A DNA stretch of 64,000 nt from Pseudoleptotrichia goodfellowii. Lineage in GTDB: Bacteria > Fusobacteriota > Fusobacteriia > Fusobacteriales > Leptotrichiaceae. The DNA lies in the NCBI RefSeq assembly GCF_007990505.1, contig NZ_AP019822.1, forward strand, positions 434,001 through 498,000, read 5' to 3'. This document shows, piece by piece, positions 1-8,335 of the stretch. Numbering within the stretch: position 1 is the first letter of the stretch; every line of letters begins with the position of its first letter. The notes below the pieces were generated by a model. That model saw nothing but the letters and a program-made list of their open reading frames with translations. It had not been told where the DNA came from and made no database searches. The position numbers and the translations under genes were made by a program.

Positions 1-46
1 AATATGATATAGTTAACTCATAAATATTATATAAGGAGCAGAAAAT

Positions 47-643
47 ATGTTTAAAAAAATAGAAAAAAACGGATTTTATTACGGATTTCCTGTAATACTT
101 ATGACAACAAAAGACAAACAGACAGGAAAGAATAATGTATCTCCGTTATCATCATCATGGGTATTGGGGAAAACAATGGTTATAGGAATAGGTCTTGGGA
201 GCAAAGGGTTTCAGAACATAGAAGAAGGCTCGGACTTGACTTTCAATATTCCTGACGAAAAATTATTTGAAAATATAAAAAGAATTGAAAAGTTTACAGG
301 TATGCCTGAAGTACCTGAAGCAAAACAGAAATTGGGATATTCTTATTGCGAGGATAAATTTGAAGTTGCCGAATTTACTGAAATAGAGGGGGAAACTGTA
401 AAAGCCGTAAGAATAAAAGAGTGTCCCATTCATATAGAAGCCAAAGCTGCCGATATTGTGAAAAAAGACTGGTTTGCCATTGTAACGTGTGAAATACAGG
501 CTATTTTTATGTCGGAAGAAATATTAAAAAATGATTCACAGATAGACACGGAAAAATGGAAACCTTTGATTTATAAATTTAGGGAATATGTAGGAACAGG
601 AGAAAGACTGGGATTGAATTTCAATTTTCAGGAAGCTTTGTAA
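47..643 (+). CDS. Flavin reductase family protein (FMN-binding split barrel)
   Basis: A 198-residue cytosolic protein resembling the flavin reductase-like (DIM6/NTAB) family, which binds FMN in a split beta-barrel and reduces flavin or acts as a small flavoprotein. The start of the family pattern is visible: PVILMTTKD near residues 15-23, NVSPLSSSWVLG around 29-40, and SKGFQNIEEGSDLTFNIP at about 52-69. A strong AAGGAG Shine-Dalgarno lies just before the ATG. It is the first complete gene in the window and may share a transcript with the VOC gene 26 nt downstream. Physiological substrate unknown. Confidence 0.8.
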   Translation: MFKKIEKNGFYYGFPVILMTTKDKQTGKNNVSPLSSSWVLGKTMVIGIGLGSKGFQNIEEGSDLTFNIPDEKLFENIKRIEKFTGMPEVPEAKQKLGYSYCEDKFEVAEFTEIEGETVKAVRIKECPIHIEAKAADIVKKDWFAIVTCEIQAIFMSEEILKNDSQIDTEKWKPLIYKFREYVGTGERLGLNFNFQEAL

Positions 644-669
644 AATATCGGATTGAAAGGGTGTTAATA

Positions 670-1056
670 ATGAAAATAAATCATATTGCATTGTATACAA
701 ACGACTTGGAAAGAATAAGAGAATTTTACGAAAAATATTTCGGAGCAAAGGCTAATACAAAATATCATAATAAAAACACAGGATTACAGACGTATTTCTT
801 AGGTTTTGAAGGAAGTGATACAAGGCTCGAAATAATGACAAGACCGGAAATCAGTCAAAGAGAAGAAAGAACAGTAAATGAGGGATTTATTCATCTGGCA
901 TTCAGTACAGGCTCTGACAGTGAAGTTGACAGGCTTACAGAAATGCTGGTTAAAGACGGATATAAATGTCTGAGCGGACCGAGAACGACGGGAGACGGCT
1001 ATTATGAAAGTGTGATTGAAGATCCTGACGGAAATTTGATAGAAATAACAGTTTAA
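670..1056 (+). CDS. VOC-superfamily (glyoxalase-like) protein
   Basis: About 128 residues, one vicinal-oxygen-chelate module pair. MKINHIALYTNDLERIREFYEKY at the N-terminus carries the metal-ligand His, and the C-terminus has GYYESVIEDPDGNLIEI with the expected E/D ligands. This pattern is usual for lactoylglutathione lyase-like proteins and for small dioxygenase or resistance proteins, so the substrate cannot be assigned. The frame is open from a GTG at 661, but GAAAGGG sits 8 nt before the ATG at 670, so I chose that start. Confidence 0.8.
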   Translation: MKINHIALYTNDLERIREFYEKYFGAKANTKYHNKNTGLQTYFLGFEGSDTRLEIMTRPEISQREERTVNEGFIHLAFSTGSDSEVDRLTEMLVKDGYKCLSGPRTTGDGYYESVIEDPDGNLIEITV

Positions 1057-1146
1057 GAATAGAGTATATGATTTATTTCCGTTTTTGCAGATAATACAAA
1101 AATTAAAGATAAGAGCAGGAATAAACTGTCGTACGAAAGGAATTAT

Positions 1147-1701
1147 ATGACAGAAAAAGAAAAAATGTTGGCGGGAATGATTTACGATGCCAATTATAAT
1201 GAAGAACTTGCAGAAGAAAGAAGAAAAGCTAAAGATTTGTGCTATGAATACAATCAGATTTATCCTTCTCAGGAGGAAAAGCAAAGAGAGGTTATGAGAA
1301 AAATTTTAGGAAAAACAGAAAAAAATTTTATGATTGTCGCTCCTTTTTGGTGTGATTATGGATACAATATTGAGATAGGAGAAAATTTTTATGCCAATCA
1401 TAATATGATTATACTGGACGGAGGCAAAGTAACTTTCGGAGATAATGTATTTATTGCACCGAATTGCGGATTTTACACTGCAGGACATCCCCTTGATACA
1501 GAGAGCAGAAACGCAGGACTTGAATATGCCCATCCTATTAAAGTGGGAAATAATGTCTGGATAGGAGCGGGAGTGAGTGTGCTGCCGGGTGTTACAATCG
1601 GCAATAATACGGTAATAGGTGCAGGAAGTGTTGTAACAAAAGACATTCCTGATAATGTAGTTGCCGTAGGAAATCCCTGCAGAGTAATAAAAAAATTATA
1701 A
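1147..1701 (+). CDS. maa: Sugar O-acetyltransferase (maltose/galactoside acetyltransferase type)
   Basis: A 184-residue left-handed beta-helix acetyltransferase of the LacA/Maa group, which moves acetyl from acetyl-CoA to a sugar hydroxyl. The N-terminal cap starts MTEKEKMLAGMIYDANYNEE, typical of Maa. Hexapeptide repeats run from about residue 75 to 180, including IGENFYANHNM, FIAPNCGFYTAGHP (catalytic His) and VWIGAGVSVLPGVTIG. Length matches the family (about 185). An intrinsic terminator follows. The biological sugar acceptor is not known for most members; detoxification of non-metabolised sugars is the usual proposal. Confidence 0.88.
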   Translation: MTEKEKMLAGMIYDANYNEELAEERRKAKDLCYEYNQIYPSQEEKQREVMRKILGKTEKNFMIVAPFWCDYGYNIEIGENFYANHNMIILDGGKVTFGDNVFIAPNCGFYTAGHPLDTESRNAGLEYAHPIKVGNNVWIGAGVSVLPGVTIGNNTVIGAGSVVTKDIPDNVVAVGNPCRVIKKL

Positions 1702-1753
1702 ATAAAATGCAGTATTTGAAAATGATCGGTTTTTGTAAATACTTATTATAAAG

Positions 1754-1786
1754 AATGTGAGGACGGTAAAATTCTCACATTTTTAT
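1754..1786 (+). terminator. Intrinsic terminator after maa
   Basis: Stem AATGTGAG (1754-1761) pairs with CTCACATT (1774-1781), followed by a T-rich tract. The same TGTGAG/CTCACA stem recurs in two other terminators in this window (22431 and 52032). Confidence 0.8.
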
Positions 1787-1810
1787 ATTTTGATAAAAAA
1801 ATTTTTTCAA

Positions 1811-1842
1811 TTCATTTTATATTCATAAAAGTAATTTATAAT
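1811..1842 (+). promoter_or_regulatory. PepSY promoter copy 1 with 11-bp direct repeat
   Basis: TTCAT at 1811-1815 and again at 1822-1826 (11-bp period), then TATAAT at 1837-1842, 26 bp from the first box. No good -35 hexamer is present, so an activator would be expected to bind the direct repeat. The same geometry occurs at 2265 and 2707. Confidence 0.65.
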
Positions 1843-1904
1843 AAGCTCAAGTTAAGAGGGAAAACAAAAAAATATAAAAATAAAATTATAAGGAGAGATG
1901 TAAA

Positions 1905-2264
1905 ATGAAAAGCAAAACTTTAAAACTTGCAGTATTGGGAATAGGAATGTTAGGAATTTTGGGAATCGCATACGGTGTGAGCAGAAATAACGTTTCAAAT
2001 AAAACAGAGTATGTAGTGAACAACGGAGCAAATACACAAAATACACAGGTAATAATGAAAGAAAGAGTAGAAGCCATAGCATTAAAAGAAGTTCCGGGAG
2101 CAAATGAAAGCAATATCACAGAAATGGAACTGGACAGGGAACACGGAAGAATGATATACGAAATAGAAATACAGTATAACAATACAGAACACGAATTTGA
2201 TATAGATGCAACAACAGGAGAAATTTTGAAAAAAGAAGTAAAAACTTATTATAAAAATTATTAA
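1905..2264 (+). CDS. PepSY-domain exported protein, copy 1
   Basis: A 119-residue protein with an N-terminal hydrophobic segment (residues about 8-24, LAVLGIGMLGILGIAYGV) acting as signal peptide or anchor. One PepSY domain covers about residues 50-115 (RVEAIALKEVPGAN, then ELDREHGRMIYEIEI, FDIDATTGEI). PepSY domains are thought to be inhibitory or binding modules that act outside the membrane. First of three tandem paralogues that lie just upstream of a two-component system; the start is supported by AGGAGAG upstream. Ligand unknown. Confidence 0.85.
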   Translation: MKSKTLKLAVLGIGMLGILGIAYGVSRNNVSNKTEYVVNNGANTQNTQVIMKERVEAIALKEVPGANESNITEMELDREHGRMIYEIEIQYNNTEHEFDIDATTGEILKKEVKTYYKNY

Positions 2265-2296
2265 TTCATTTTAGATTCATAAAAGTGATATATAAT
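2265..2296 (+). promoter_or_regulatory. PepSY promoter copy 2 with 11-bp direct repeat
   Basis: TTCAT at 2265-2269 and 2276-2280, TATAAT at 2291-2296. Spacing is identical to copies 1 and 3. It starts immediately after the stop codon of the first PepSY gene. Confidence 0.65.
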
Positions 2297-2340
2297 AAGT
2301 TCAAGTTAAGAGAAAAAATAAAAATTGAAGGAGAAGAAAT

Positions 2341-2706
2341 ATGAAAAACAGAATATTAAACGTAATGATATTGGGAATTATGATGCTGGGAGTTGCAGGA
2401 ACTGCAAATTCAGCGAGTAAATCAAGAAACAGCAAAACAGGAAACAGAGATGTTGAAGCTCAGGTAAGAAATGTTACAGCAGGAAGTTATATAGGAGTTG
2501 CAAGAGCTAAAGAGATAGCTTTGAAAAAAGTGCCAGGAGCAAATGACAGCCATGTAACCGAAGTTCACTTGGACAGAGAAGACGGAAGAATGGTATATGA
2601 AACAGAAATACGTTACAACAATACAAAATACGAATTTGATATAGATGCGACATCAGGCGAAATTGTAAAATGGAAAATGAAAAAAGCTAAAAACAGAAAT
2701 TATTAA
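2341..2706 (+). CDS. PepSY-domain exported protein, copy 2
   Basis: A 121-residue paralogue with signal-like N-terminus (MKNRILNVMILGIMMLGVAG, then ANSAS as a possible signal peptidase I site). The PepSY domain lies at about residues 57-117 (AKEIALKKVPGAN, HLDREDGRMVYETEI, FDIDATSGEIV). The C-terminus is basic (KWKMKKAKNRNY). The linker between signal and domain is longer than in copies 1 and 3. GAAGGAGAAG precedes the ATG. Its own copy of the direct-repeat promoter lies upstream, so it need not depend on read-through. Confidence 0.85.
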   Translation: MKNRILNVMILGIMMLGVAGTANSASKSRNSKTGNRDVEAQVRNVTAGSYIGVARAKEIALKKVPGANDSHVTEVHLDREDGRMVYETEIRYNNTKYEFDIDATSGEIVKWKMKKAKNRNY

Positions 2707-2738
2707 TTCATTTTAGATTCATAAAAGTATTATATAAT
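2707..2738 (+). promoter_or_regulatory. PepSY promoter copy 3 with 11-bp direct repeat
   Basis: TTCAT at 2707-2711 and 2718-2722, TATAAT at 2733-2738. Same 11-bp and 26-bp spacings as copies 1 and 2. Confidence 0.65.
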
Positions 2739-2786
2739 AAATTTAAGCAAAAAATAAAAAATAAAATTCAGAAGGAGAAGATAAAA

Positions 2787-3113
2787 ATGAAAAACAAAAA
2801 TTTAAAATTGGTAGTATTAGGATTGGCAATGTTCGGAGTGTTAGGGTTTGCTTATAGGGAAAATTCAAATAAAGTTTCTCAGTATGCTGTAAACAGCACA
2901 AATTCCCAAGTAATAACTGAAAGCAGAGCAAAAGCCATAGCGTTAAAAGAAGTACCGGGAGCAAATGAAAGCAACATAGTGGAAATGGAACTTGACAGAG
3001 ATCACGGAAGAATGGTGTACGAAGGAGAAATATACTACAAAGGATTGGAATACGATTTTGATATAGATGCAGTAACAGGAGAAGTTTTAAAATGGCACGT
3101 AGACAGAGATTAA
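2787..3113 (+). CDS. PepSY-domain exported protein, copy 3
   Basis: A 108-residue paralogue, closest in sequence to copy 1. It has a hydrophobic N-terminus (LKLVVLGLAMFGVLGFAY) followed by a PepSY domain at about residues 44-104 (SRAKAIALKEVPGAN, ELDRDHGRMVYEGEI, FDIDAVTGEVLKW). Preceded by GAAGGAGAAG. It is the last unit of the tandem array before the response regulator gene, 130 nt downstream. Confidence 0.85.
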   Translation: MKNKNLKLVVLGLAMFGVLGFAYRENSNKVSQYAVNSTNSQVITESRAKAIALKEVPGANESNIVEMELDRDHGRMVYEGEIYYKGLEYDFDIDAVTGEVLKWHVDRD

Positions 3114-3243
3114 TAAACATTTTATAGATATTATTATTAAGAGGGTTATTTGAAAATTCATTATTGTCAATTAACTTTCTTTTAATTTTGTCGGTTTTAT
3201 GGTATAGTTGTGTATCGGAATAAACGGAAGGAGTAATCGGAAA

Positions 3244-3921
3244 ATGAAGATTTTATTTGTTGAAGATGAAATAGATTTGAATAATATTGTTACAAAATAT
3301 CTGAAAAAGAACGGTCATAGCGTAGACGGCGTATTTGACGGGGAAGAAGCACTTGAGTATTTGGAATACGGAGAATACGATTTGGTCATTTTGGATGTTA
3401 TGATGCCTAAAATAAACGGATTTGAAGTTGTAAAAGAACTGAGAAACAAAGGAAACAATACTTCCGTTTTAATGCTGACGGCAAGGGACAGTGCAGAGGA
3501 TAAAGTAAAGGGCCTTGATATGGGAGCTGACGATTATCTTGTAAAGCCTTTTGACTTTAATGAGCTTTCGGCGAGAATAAGAGCCGTTGTCAGAAGAAAA
3601 TTCGGAAACAGTTCGAATAAAATCGAAGTGAAAGACCTGATTTTGGATACTACTGAAAAATCTGTTACAAGAGCCGGGAAAAAAATAGATCTCACAGGGA
3701 AAGAGTACGAAATTTTAGAATATCTTGTACAAAGAAAAAACAGGATTTTGAGCAGAGATCAGATTATAGAACGTGTTTGGGGCTATGAATATGAAGGAGA
3801 TTCAAATATAATAGATGTTCTTATAAAAAATATAAGAAAAAAAATAGACATAGGAGATGAAAAACAGATTATTTTTACAAAAAGAGGAATGGGCTATGTT
3901 GTAAAAGAAGAAGATGAATAA
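3244..3921 (+). CDS. OmpR/PhoB-family response regulator
   Basis: About 225 residues. The receiver domain (1-115) has the acidic pair VEDE, the phospho-acceptor aspartate at about D51 (VILDVMMPK), and LTARDS and KPFDF for the conserved Thr/Ser and Lys. A winged-helix output domain follows (about 130-225: LTGKEYEILEYLVQRKNRILSRDQI ends in the recognition region, then RGMGYVV). The frame is open from a GTG at 3208, but GGAAGGAG and the canonical MKILFVEDE support ATG 3244. It forms an operon with the histidine kinase downstream. OmpR-type regulators bind 11-bp direct repeats, which are found in front of the three PepSY genes. Confidence 0.92.
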   Translation: MKILFVEDEIDLNNIVTKYLKKNGHSVDGVFDGEEALEYLEYGEYDLVILDVMMPKINGFEVVKELRNKGNNTSVLMLTARDSAEDKVKGLDMGADDYLVKPFDFNELSARIRAVVRRKFGNSSNKIEVKDLILDTTEKSVTRAGKKIDLTGKEYEILEYLVQRKNRILSRDQIIERVWGYEYEGDSNIIDVLIKNIRKKIDIGDEKQIIFTKRGMGYVVKEEDE

Positions 3922-3953
3922 AAATCAGAAAATTATAATAAGAGGCAATGAAT

Positions 3954-5288
3954 ATGGGAAAAAAAGTTACAAAAATTTGGGGAAATTTACCGATAACTGT
4001 AAAAATAACTCTTTGGTATACGACATTTGTAATAATATTGATGTCGGCAATGCTGATTATATCTTTTACAGTTACAGACAAAATAAGCAAAGATAAAAAT
4101 CAGAGAGAATTAACAGAGGCAGTAAATGAGCTGATTTCAGATAATGACTTTGACGACTTTGATGACGGAATTTATTTTGTCAGATATAATAATGAAGGAA
4201 TAGAGTCGGGCGGAATGTCGCCCAGAGGATTTGATTTGACATTGAAGCTTGAAGAAGACACAATAGGTGCATACGAAAAAAATGGTGAAAAATTTTATTA
4301 TTATGACAGAAAAATGAATAATTCTGACGGAGATTGGATTAGAGGAATAATTCCTGTAAGAAAAATGTCCGATGAGATAAATAAATTATTTTTAATATTG
4401 ACTGTTTTAAGTCCGATACTGTTAGTAATTATCGTTTACGGAGGATACAGAATTGTAAAAAAGACGTTGAAACCTGTAGCGAAAATCTCGGATACAGCTC
4501 TTGAAATAAGTAAAAACGGTAATTTTTCCAAAAGAATAGATATAGATGACGGAAAAGACGAAATACATAAAATGGCAAATACTTTCAATGAAATGTTAAA
4601 TTCATTGGAAAACTTTTATTTGCGTGAAAAACAGTTCAGTTCGGACGTATCTCACGAACTGAGAACACCTGTCAGCGTTATACTTACAGAAAGTCAGTAT
4701 TCACTTGAATATGTAGATAATATGGAAGAAGCAAAAGATTCTTTCGGGGTTATTCAAAGACAGGCAAAAAGAATGTCGGAGCTTATAAATCAGATTATGG
4801 AATTATCGAAAATAGAAAAACAGATTAGTATTTTGCCTGAAAAAATAGATTTTTCCGAAATAACTGAAAAAATATTGGGAGATTATAAAAATTTACTGGA
4901 AGAAAAAAATATAAAAATTTTCCCGGAAATAGAAAAAAATCTTTCGATAAACGGAGATAAAATTATGATCGAAAGACTTTTGGATAATCTTTTGAATAAT
5001 GCAATGAAATTTACAAAAGATAAAATAAATGTGAAGCTGTATTCCGAAGATGAAAACTGTGTTCTCGAAGTAAAGGATAATGGTATCGGAATATCCGAAA
5101 AAGAAAAAGAACTGATTTGGAGAAGATTTTATCAGGTAAACGATTCAAGAAATAAAAAAATAAATAAAGGATTCGGATTGGGACTTTCTCTTGTTTCAAA
5201 AATTGTGGAAAATCATAATGCAACTATAAATGTTGAAAGTGAATTGAATGAAGGAGCAAAATTTACAGTAAAGTTCAAAAAGTGTTGA
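3954..5288 (+). CDS. Membrane sensor histidine kinase
   Basis: About 444 residues. The first membrane segment is near residues 16-38 and a roughly 105-residue extracytoplasmic sensor region follows. The second membrane segment (about 143-165, LFLILTVLSPILLVIIVYGG) leads to HAMP, then an H-box with the phospho-accepting His at about 234 (DVSHELRTPVSV). N-box DNLLNNAMKF, G1 DNGIGIS and G2 GFGLGLSL complete the ATPase. An ATG at 3948 is in frame, but AGAGG is better spaced for 3954. Partner of the adjacent response regulator. The acidic sensor region (DNDFDDFDDG) might sense cations or peptides; that is speculation. Confidence 0.9.
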   Translation: MGKKVTKIWGNLPITVKITLWYTTFVIILMSAMLIISFTVTDKISKDKNQRELTEAVNELISDNDFDDFDDGIYFVRYNNEGIESGGMSPRGFDLTLKLEEDTIGAYEKNGEKFYYYDRKMNNSDGDWIRGIIPVRKMSDEINKLFLILTVLSPILLVIIVYGGYRIVKKTLKPVAKISDTALEISKNGNFSKRIDIDDGKDEIHKMANTFNEMLNSLENFYLREKQFSSDVSHELRTPVSVILTESQYSLEYVDNMEEAKDSFGVIQRQAKRMSELINQIMELSKIEKQISILPEKIDFSEITEKILGDYKNLLEEKNIKIFPEIEKNLSINGDKIMIERLLDNLLNNAMKFTKDKINVKLYSEDENCVLEVKDNGIGISEKEKELIWRRFYQVNDSRNKKINKGFGLGLSLVSKIVENHNATINVESELNEGAKFTVKFKKC

Positions 5289-5342
5289 ATTATAAAAGAG
5301 AGTGTGATATAATTTTGTTATAATATTTTAAGGAGGCTGTAA

Positions 5343-5903
5343 ATGACTAAACAACTTTATATAATACACGGTTACGGAGCTTCGCCTGAAAAACACTGGT
5401 TCCCGTGGCTGAAAAAAGTAATGGAAGAAAAAAACTGGAAGGTTTCAGTGCTTGAAATGCCTGATTCGGAACATCCTAAGTTTGATAAGTGGCTTGAAAC
5501 AATGAGGGAAAATATAAAAAATATTAATGAAGATACTTATTTTGTTGCACATAGCCTGGGAACAATTACAATATTACAATATTTATCTGAGTATAAAAAT
5601 TTACCGAGATTCGGAGGATTTATTCTTGTTTCGGGATTTGATGAGGGAATTGCAGGATTTGAAGAACTTCATCCTTTTGTAAAAGAAAAACCTGATTATA
5701 AAAAAATAAATGAAAAAGCGGAACTTAGAGCGGTAGTTGCTGCAAAGGATGACCATATTGTGCCGGTAAAACTAAGCGAGAAAGTTGCTGAAAAATTGAA
5801 CGGAAAATTTTATCCTGTGGAAAAAGGCGGACATTTTTTGGATAGAGAAGGATTTACTGAATTACCTTTGGTAAAAGAGATTTTGGAAGAAAATAAGAAT
5901 TAA
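5343..5903 (+). CDS. RBBP9/YdeN-type alpha/beta serine hydrolase
   Basis: A 186-residue small hydrolase of the RBBP9 (YdeN) family. It opens with IIHGYGASPEKHWFPWL, has the nucleophile elbow AHSLGT with Ser at about 71, a likely acid Asp near 136 (AKDDHIVP), and a general-base His at about 164 (GGHFLDREGF). Length is normal for the family. Substrates are poorly defined; serine hydrolase activity is known for the group. AGGAGG precedes the ATG. The next ORF starts 3 nt after its stop without an obvious Shine-Dalgarno, suggesting translational coupling. Confidence 0.85.
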   Translation: MTKQLYIIHGYGASPEKHWFPWLKKVMEEKNWKVSVLEMPDSEHPKFDKWLETMRENIKNINEDTYFVAHSLGTITILQYLSEYKNLPRFGGFILVSGFDEGIAGFEELHPFVKEKPDYKKINEKAELRAVVAAKDDHIVPVKLSEKVAEKLNGKFYPVEKGGHFLDREGFTELPLVKEILEENKN

Positions 5904-5906
5904 ATT

Positions 5907-6254
5907 ATGTCAGTAAAGAAAAAAATTAATATATCTATGCTTGTGTTATTATTATTTATGTTTATATTTATTTTGTTTTTTATTGTACTGGCAATAACTT
6001 CTAAAGATGACTTGGCAGAGAATATGGAAGTAGATAGAATAAGACGCGATATATTCAGATTACTAAATAAAGATACGGAAGTATACGTGGAAGAAGTAAA
6101 ACTGAACGGAAAAGAAAGAGAAAAGGTATTACGCATATTTAATGGAGAAGATGTAGGAGGCTTGCCTTTTTCTCCATTATATTATCCCCGAGAAATGCAG
6201 GGAAGGCAAGAAGTGAAAGTAAAATTAAAAAAAGAGGATAAGAAATGGAAGTAA
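5907..6254 (+). CDS. Unrecognised single-span membrane protein
   Basis: A 115-residue protein I do not recognise. Residues about 10-31 (MLVLLLFMFIFILFFIVLAI) form one membrane helix, followed by a charged extracellular or cytosolic part rich in Lys, Arg and Glu. It starts 3 nt after the hydrolase gene and overlaps the next ORF by 10 nt. It could be the N-terminal part of a longer protein that continues in the next frame. The -1 frame is closed by a stop at 6239, so a slip could only occur between 6242 and the stop at 6252. Confidence 0.5.
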   Translation: MSVKKKINISMLVLLLFMFIFILFFIVLAITSKDDLAENMEVDRIRRDIFRLLNKDTEVYVEEVKLNGKEREKVLRIFNGEDVGGLPFSPLYYPREMQGRQEVKVKLKKEDKKWK

Positions 6255-6460
6255 GAATATTTATAAATTTTTACTGTTCTGATAAAAATCCTACAAGAGC
6301 CTACCTTGATTCAGAAGGGAAAAATTGTGAACCGGAAGAAGTTTTAAAAGTAAATTATCAAGGAAAAGAAAAGTCTATGATAGTTCATGTTTATGATGAA
6401 TCGGAAGAGGTATTAAAAAAGTATGTAAAAAATGATATTAAAGATAAGAACAATAAATAA
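6245..6460 (+). CDS. Unrecognised 71-residue protein or C-terminal fragment
   Basis: A 71-residue ORF that overlaps the preceding one by 10 nt. It has no signal or membrane segment. The sequence (FINFYCSDKNPTRAYLDSEG, then VNYQGKEKSMIVHVYDE) reads like the beta-rich end of a larger domain rather than a free-standing protein. Either it is translated by coupling from the upstream gene, or the pair is one gene split by a single indel. Function unknown. Confidence 0.4.
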   Translation: MEVRIFINFYCSDKNPTRAYLDSEGKNCEPEEVLKVNYQGKEKSMIVHVYDESEEVLKKYVKNDIKDKNNK

Positions 6461-6562
6461 CGTAGAATATCAGAATTAAAAAGCCATATTATATCATAGA
6501 ATAGATGATATGATTGAAAATGGAGTTGACTTATAGACTTTATTATTAAGAAGGTGAGGAAT

Positions 6563-7345
6563 ATGAGGATAGATAAAAAAATCATATTAATAATTATCAC
6601 ATCTTTTTTGTGTATCTCCTGTATGGAAAACGAATTAAACTTTGAATTAAAAATAAAAAGTAGGTATGAAAATTTTTCAGAGGAAGAGTCATCGGATATT
6701 GATACAAAAAAAAATGAAATATTGTTAAGTTGTCGAAAAGATAATTGTAAAATATATGAAAATGATAAGATGGTAAATAATAGAAATGTTAACAGATATG
6801 AAATTAAAAAAATAAAAAAGCTGTTAAATAAAATTATAAAAAAAAGCGAAAATATATTTATTGCCAGTAATTCTATTACAAAAATAAATATAAATCGGAA
6901 AGAATACATTATACCTTACATTATCGAAGAGGAAATAGAATTATTAAATATATTTTCTTATAAAAATAAAATATTAATAAGTGATGAGGAATATCATAAT
7001 TCAAAAAGATTTCTTTTTAGGGCTTTAAATGAATTTGGTAGCCAGTGGGAAATTTTTTGTGGTGAGAATAAATGTAAAATTCTGTATTATCCTAATAATT
7101 TAGATAAAGCAGAAAGAGTATGGGAAATAAAAAAATTAGAAACAGAAATATTACAAAATAAACTTATGGATGCTATAAATAATAAATATGAGGAAACATT
7201 ATATAATGAACAAAATTACGAGTTGATACTGGATAATGGAAAAAAATATCATAATAAGATTGAAAAAGGTAAATTCAAAAAAATTCTCAATGAATTAATA
7301 CAAGAAGATTATAAAAATATAGAAAAAAAGTATTTAGGATACTAA
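6563..7345 (+). CDS. Unrecognised putative lipoprotein with two CxnCKI repeats
   Basis: About 260 residues. The N-terminus (KKIILIIITSFLCISC) is a signal peptide ending in a lipobox-like LCISC, so lipid attachment to the cell membrane is likely. The mature part looks duplicated: a first unit with LSCRKDNCKIYEND and a second with IFCGENKCKILYYPN, each followed by a Lys-rich helical stretch. The codon use is extremely A-rich even for this genome. A GTG at 6554 is in frame; AAGAAGG spacing favours ATG 6563. Function unknown; neighbours are also unassigned. Confidence 0.6.
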   Translation: MRIDKKIILIIITSFLCISCMENELNFELKIKSRYENFSEEESSDIDTKKNEILLSCRKDNCKIYENDKMVNNRNVNRYEIKKIKKLLNKIIKKSENIFIASNSITKININRKEYIIPYIIEEEIELLNIFSYKNKILISDEEYHNSKRFLFRALNEFGSQWEIFCGENKCKILYYPNNLDKAERVWEIKKLETEILQNKLMDAINNKYEETLYNEQNYELILDNGKKYHNKIEKGKFKKILNELIQEDYKNIEKKYLGY

Positions 7346-7384
7346 AAAATAAAATTGAATATCAAATAAAAGAGAGTAACCGAA

Positions 7385-8335
7385 ATGAAACAGATACTTA
7401 AAAATACAGATAAAAGCGATCTTATAGGTGTATATAGATTTAAAGAAAATGATTTTATAGTCGGAAATATTATAAAAGTGTCAGATGATTATTTGTTTTT
7501 AAATTCCTGTGATATATACGGAAAATACAACGGTATAAAGATAGTAAACTTAGATATAATTGACAGACTTATTGTAAAATCAGATTATATAGACAGTTTG
7601 AATGAGTTGAGAAAAAACAAAGATAAAGAAAACAGAAAAATCGAATTATGTAAAATAAAATTTATTGAAGATTTTTATAAAAAGATTATTGATAATAAAG
7701 TACTGTTATCAATAGAATTGGAAGACGAAAGCACTGAAACAGGTTATATGAGAAAAAAGACAGAAAATAAATTTTATTTTGATTTTGTAAATGATGATAT
7801 GAAAGTCATTTCTACTGAGATTATTAAAGAAAGTTATATAAAAAGAATAAAACTTTTAGAAGAAATTGAAGACACGGTAAAAACTGACAGAGAGAATACT
7901 ATAAGAAAAATAGTAATGAATACGGGAGAAATATATTTCGGAAATGTTGTTCAAACAATAGGAGAATATTTTATCTTTAGAGAAAAGAGAGAATTTAATG
8001 AAAACAGTCAACTTTCAATTATAAAAATTGATAAAATAGAAGAAATAAATGAACTCATAAATTTTAATATTATGAAAAGGACAGAAATAAAGAATTTGTT
8101 TAAAAATATTGATTTTTTTGAAATTTTAAAAATAAGCATGGAAAATAAGTTAGTTGTTTCAATAGATAATGAAGATTATGAAGAAACAAAAGTTGGAATA
8201 ATAATTGAGATGAAAGAAGACATATTGAAATTAAAAAGATTTGAGAAATATAAACAATTTTCGGAGATTTCAATTATATCTTATTCAGAAATACAGTCAC
8301 TGTATGTTCATAATTATGAAGTGATTGAAAAATAA
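7385..8335 (+). CDS. Unrecognised protein with two-fold internal duplication
   Basis: A 316-residue, probably cytosolic protein with no signal or membrane helix. It appears to be a tandem duplication of a two-part unit. Residues about 22-75 (FIVGNIIKVSDDYLFLN) resemble about 178-230 (IYFGNVVQTIGEYFIF), and about 97-155 (NKVLLSIELEDES) resemble about 253-312 (NKLVVSIDNEDYEE). Each part ends near a Tyr-rich strand pair, suggesting small beta-barrel (Sm-like) repeats; that fold guess is weak. GAGAG precedes the ATG. A bidirectional terminator overlaps the 3' end. Function unknown. Confidence 0.6.
   Translation: MKQILKNTDKSDLIGVYRFKENDFIVGNIIKVSDDYLFLNSCDIYGKYNGIKIVNLDIIDRLIVKSDYIDSLNELRKNKDKENRKIELCKIKFIEDFYKKIIDNKVLLSIELEDESTETGYMRKKTENKFYFDFVNDDMKVISTEIIKESYIKRIKLLEEIEDTVKTDRENTIRKIVMNTGEIYFGNVVQTIGEYFIFREKREFNENSQLSIIKIDKIEEINELINFNIMKRTEIKNLFKNIDFFEILKISMENKLVVSIDNEDYEETKVGIIIEMKEDILKLKRFEKYKQFSEISIISYSEIQSLYVHNYEVIEK

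Noticed and set aside
799-1284. Minus-strand ORF of 161 codons
   Set aside because: Covers the VOC and acetyltransferase genes on the other strand; Phe/Cys-rich translation typical of a shadow frame.
6227-6233. Programmed -1 frameshift at an A7 run joining the ORFs at 5907 and 6245
   Set aside because: A -1 slip here runs into TAA at 6239-6241 before reaching the second ORF.
6491-6511. Hairpin ATATCAT/ATGATAT as terminator
   Set aside because: Stem is purely AT-rich and no T run follows.
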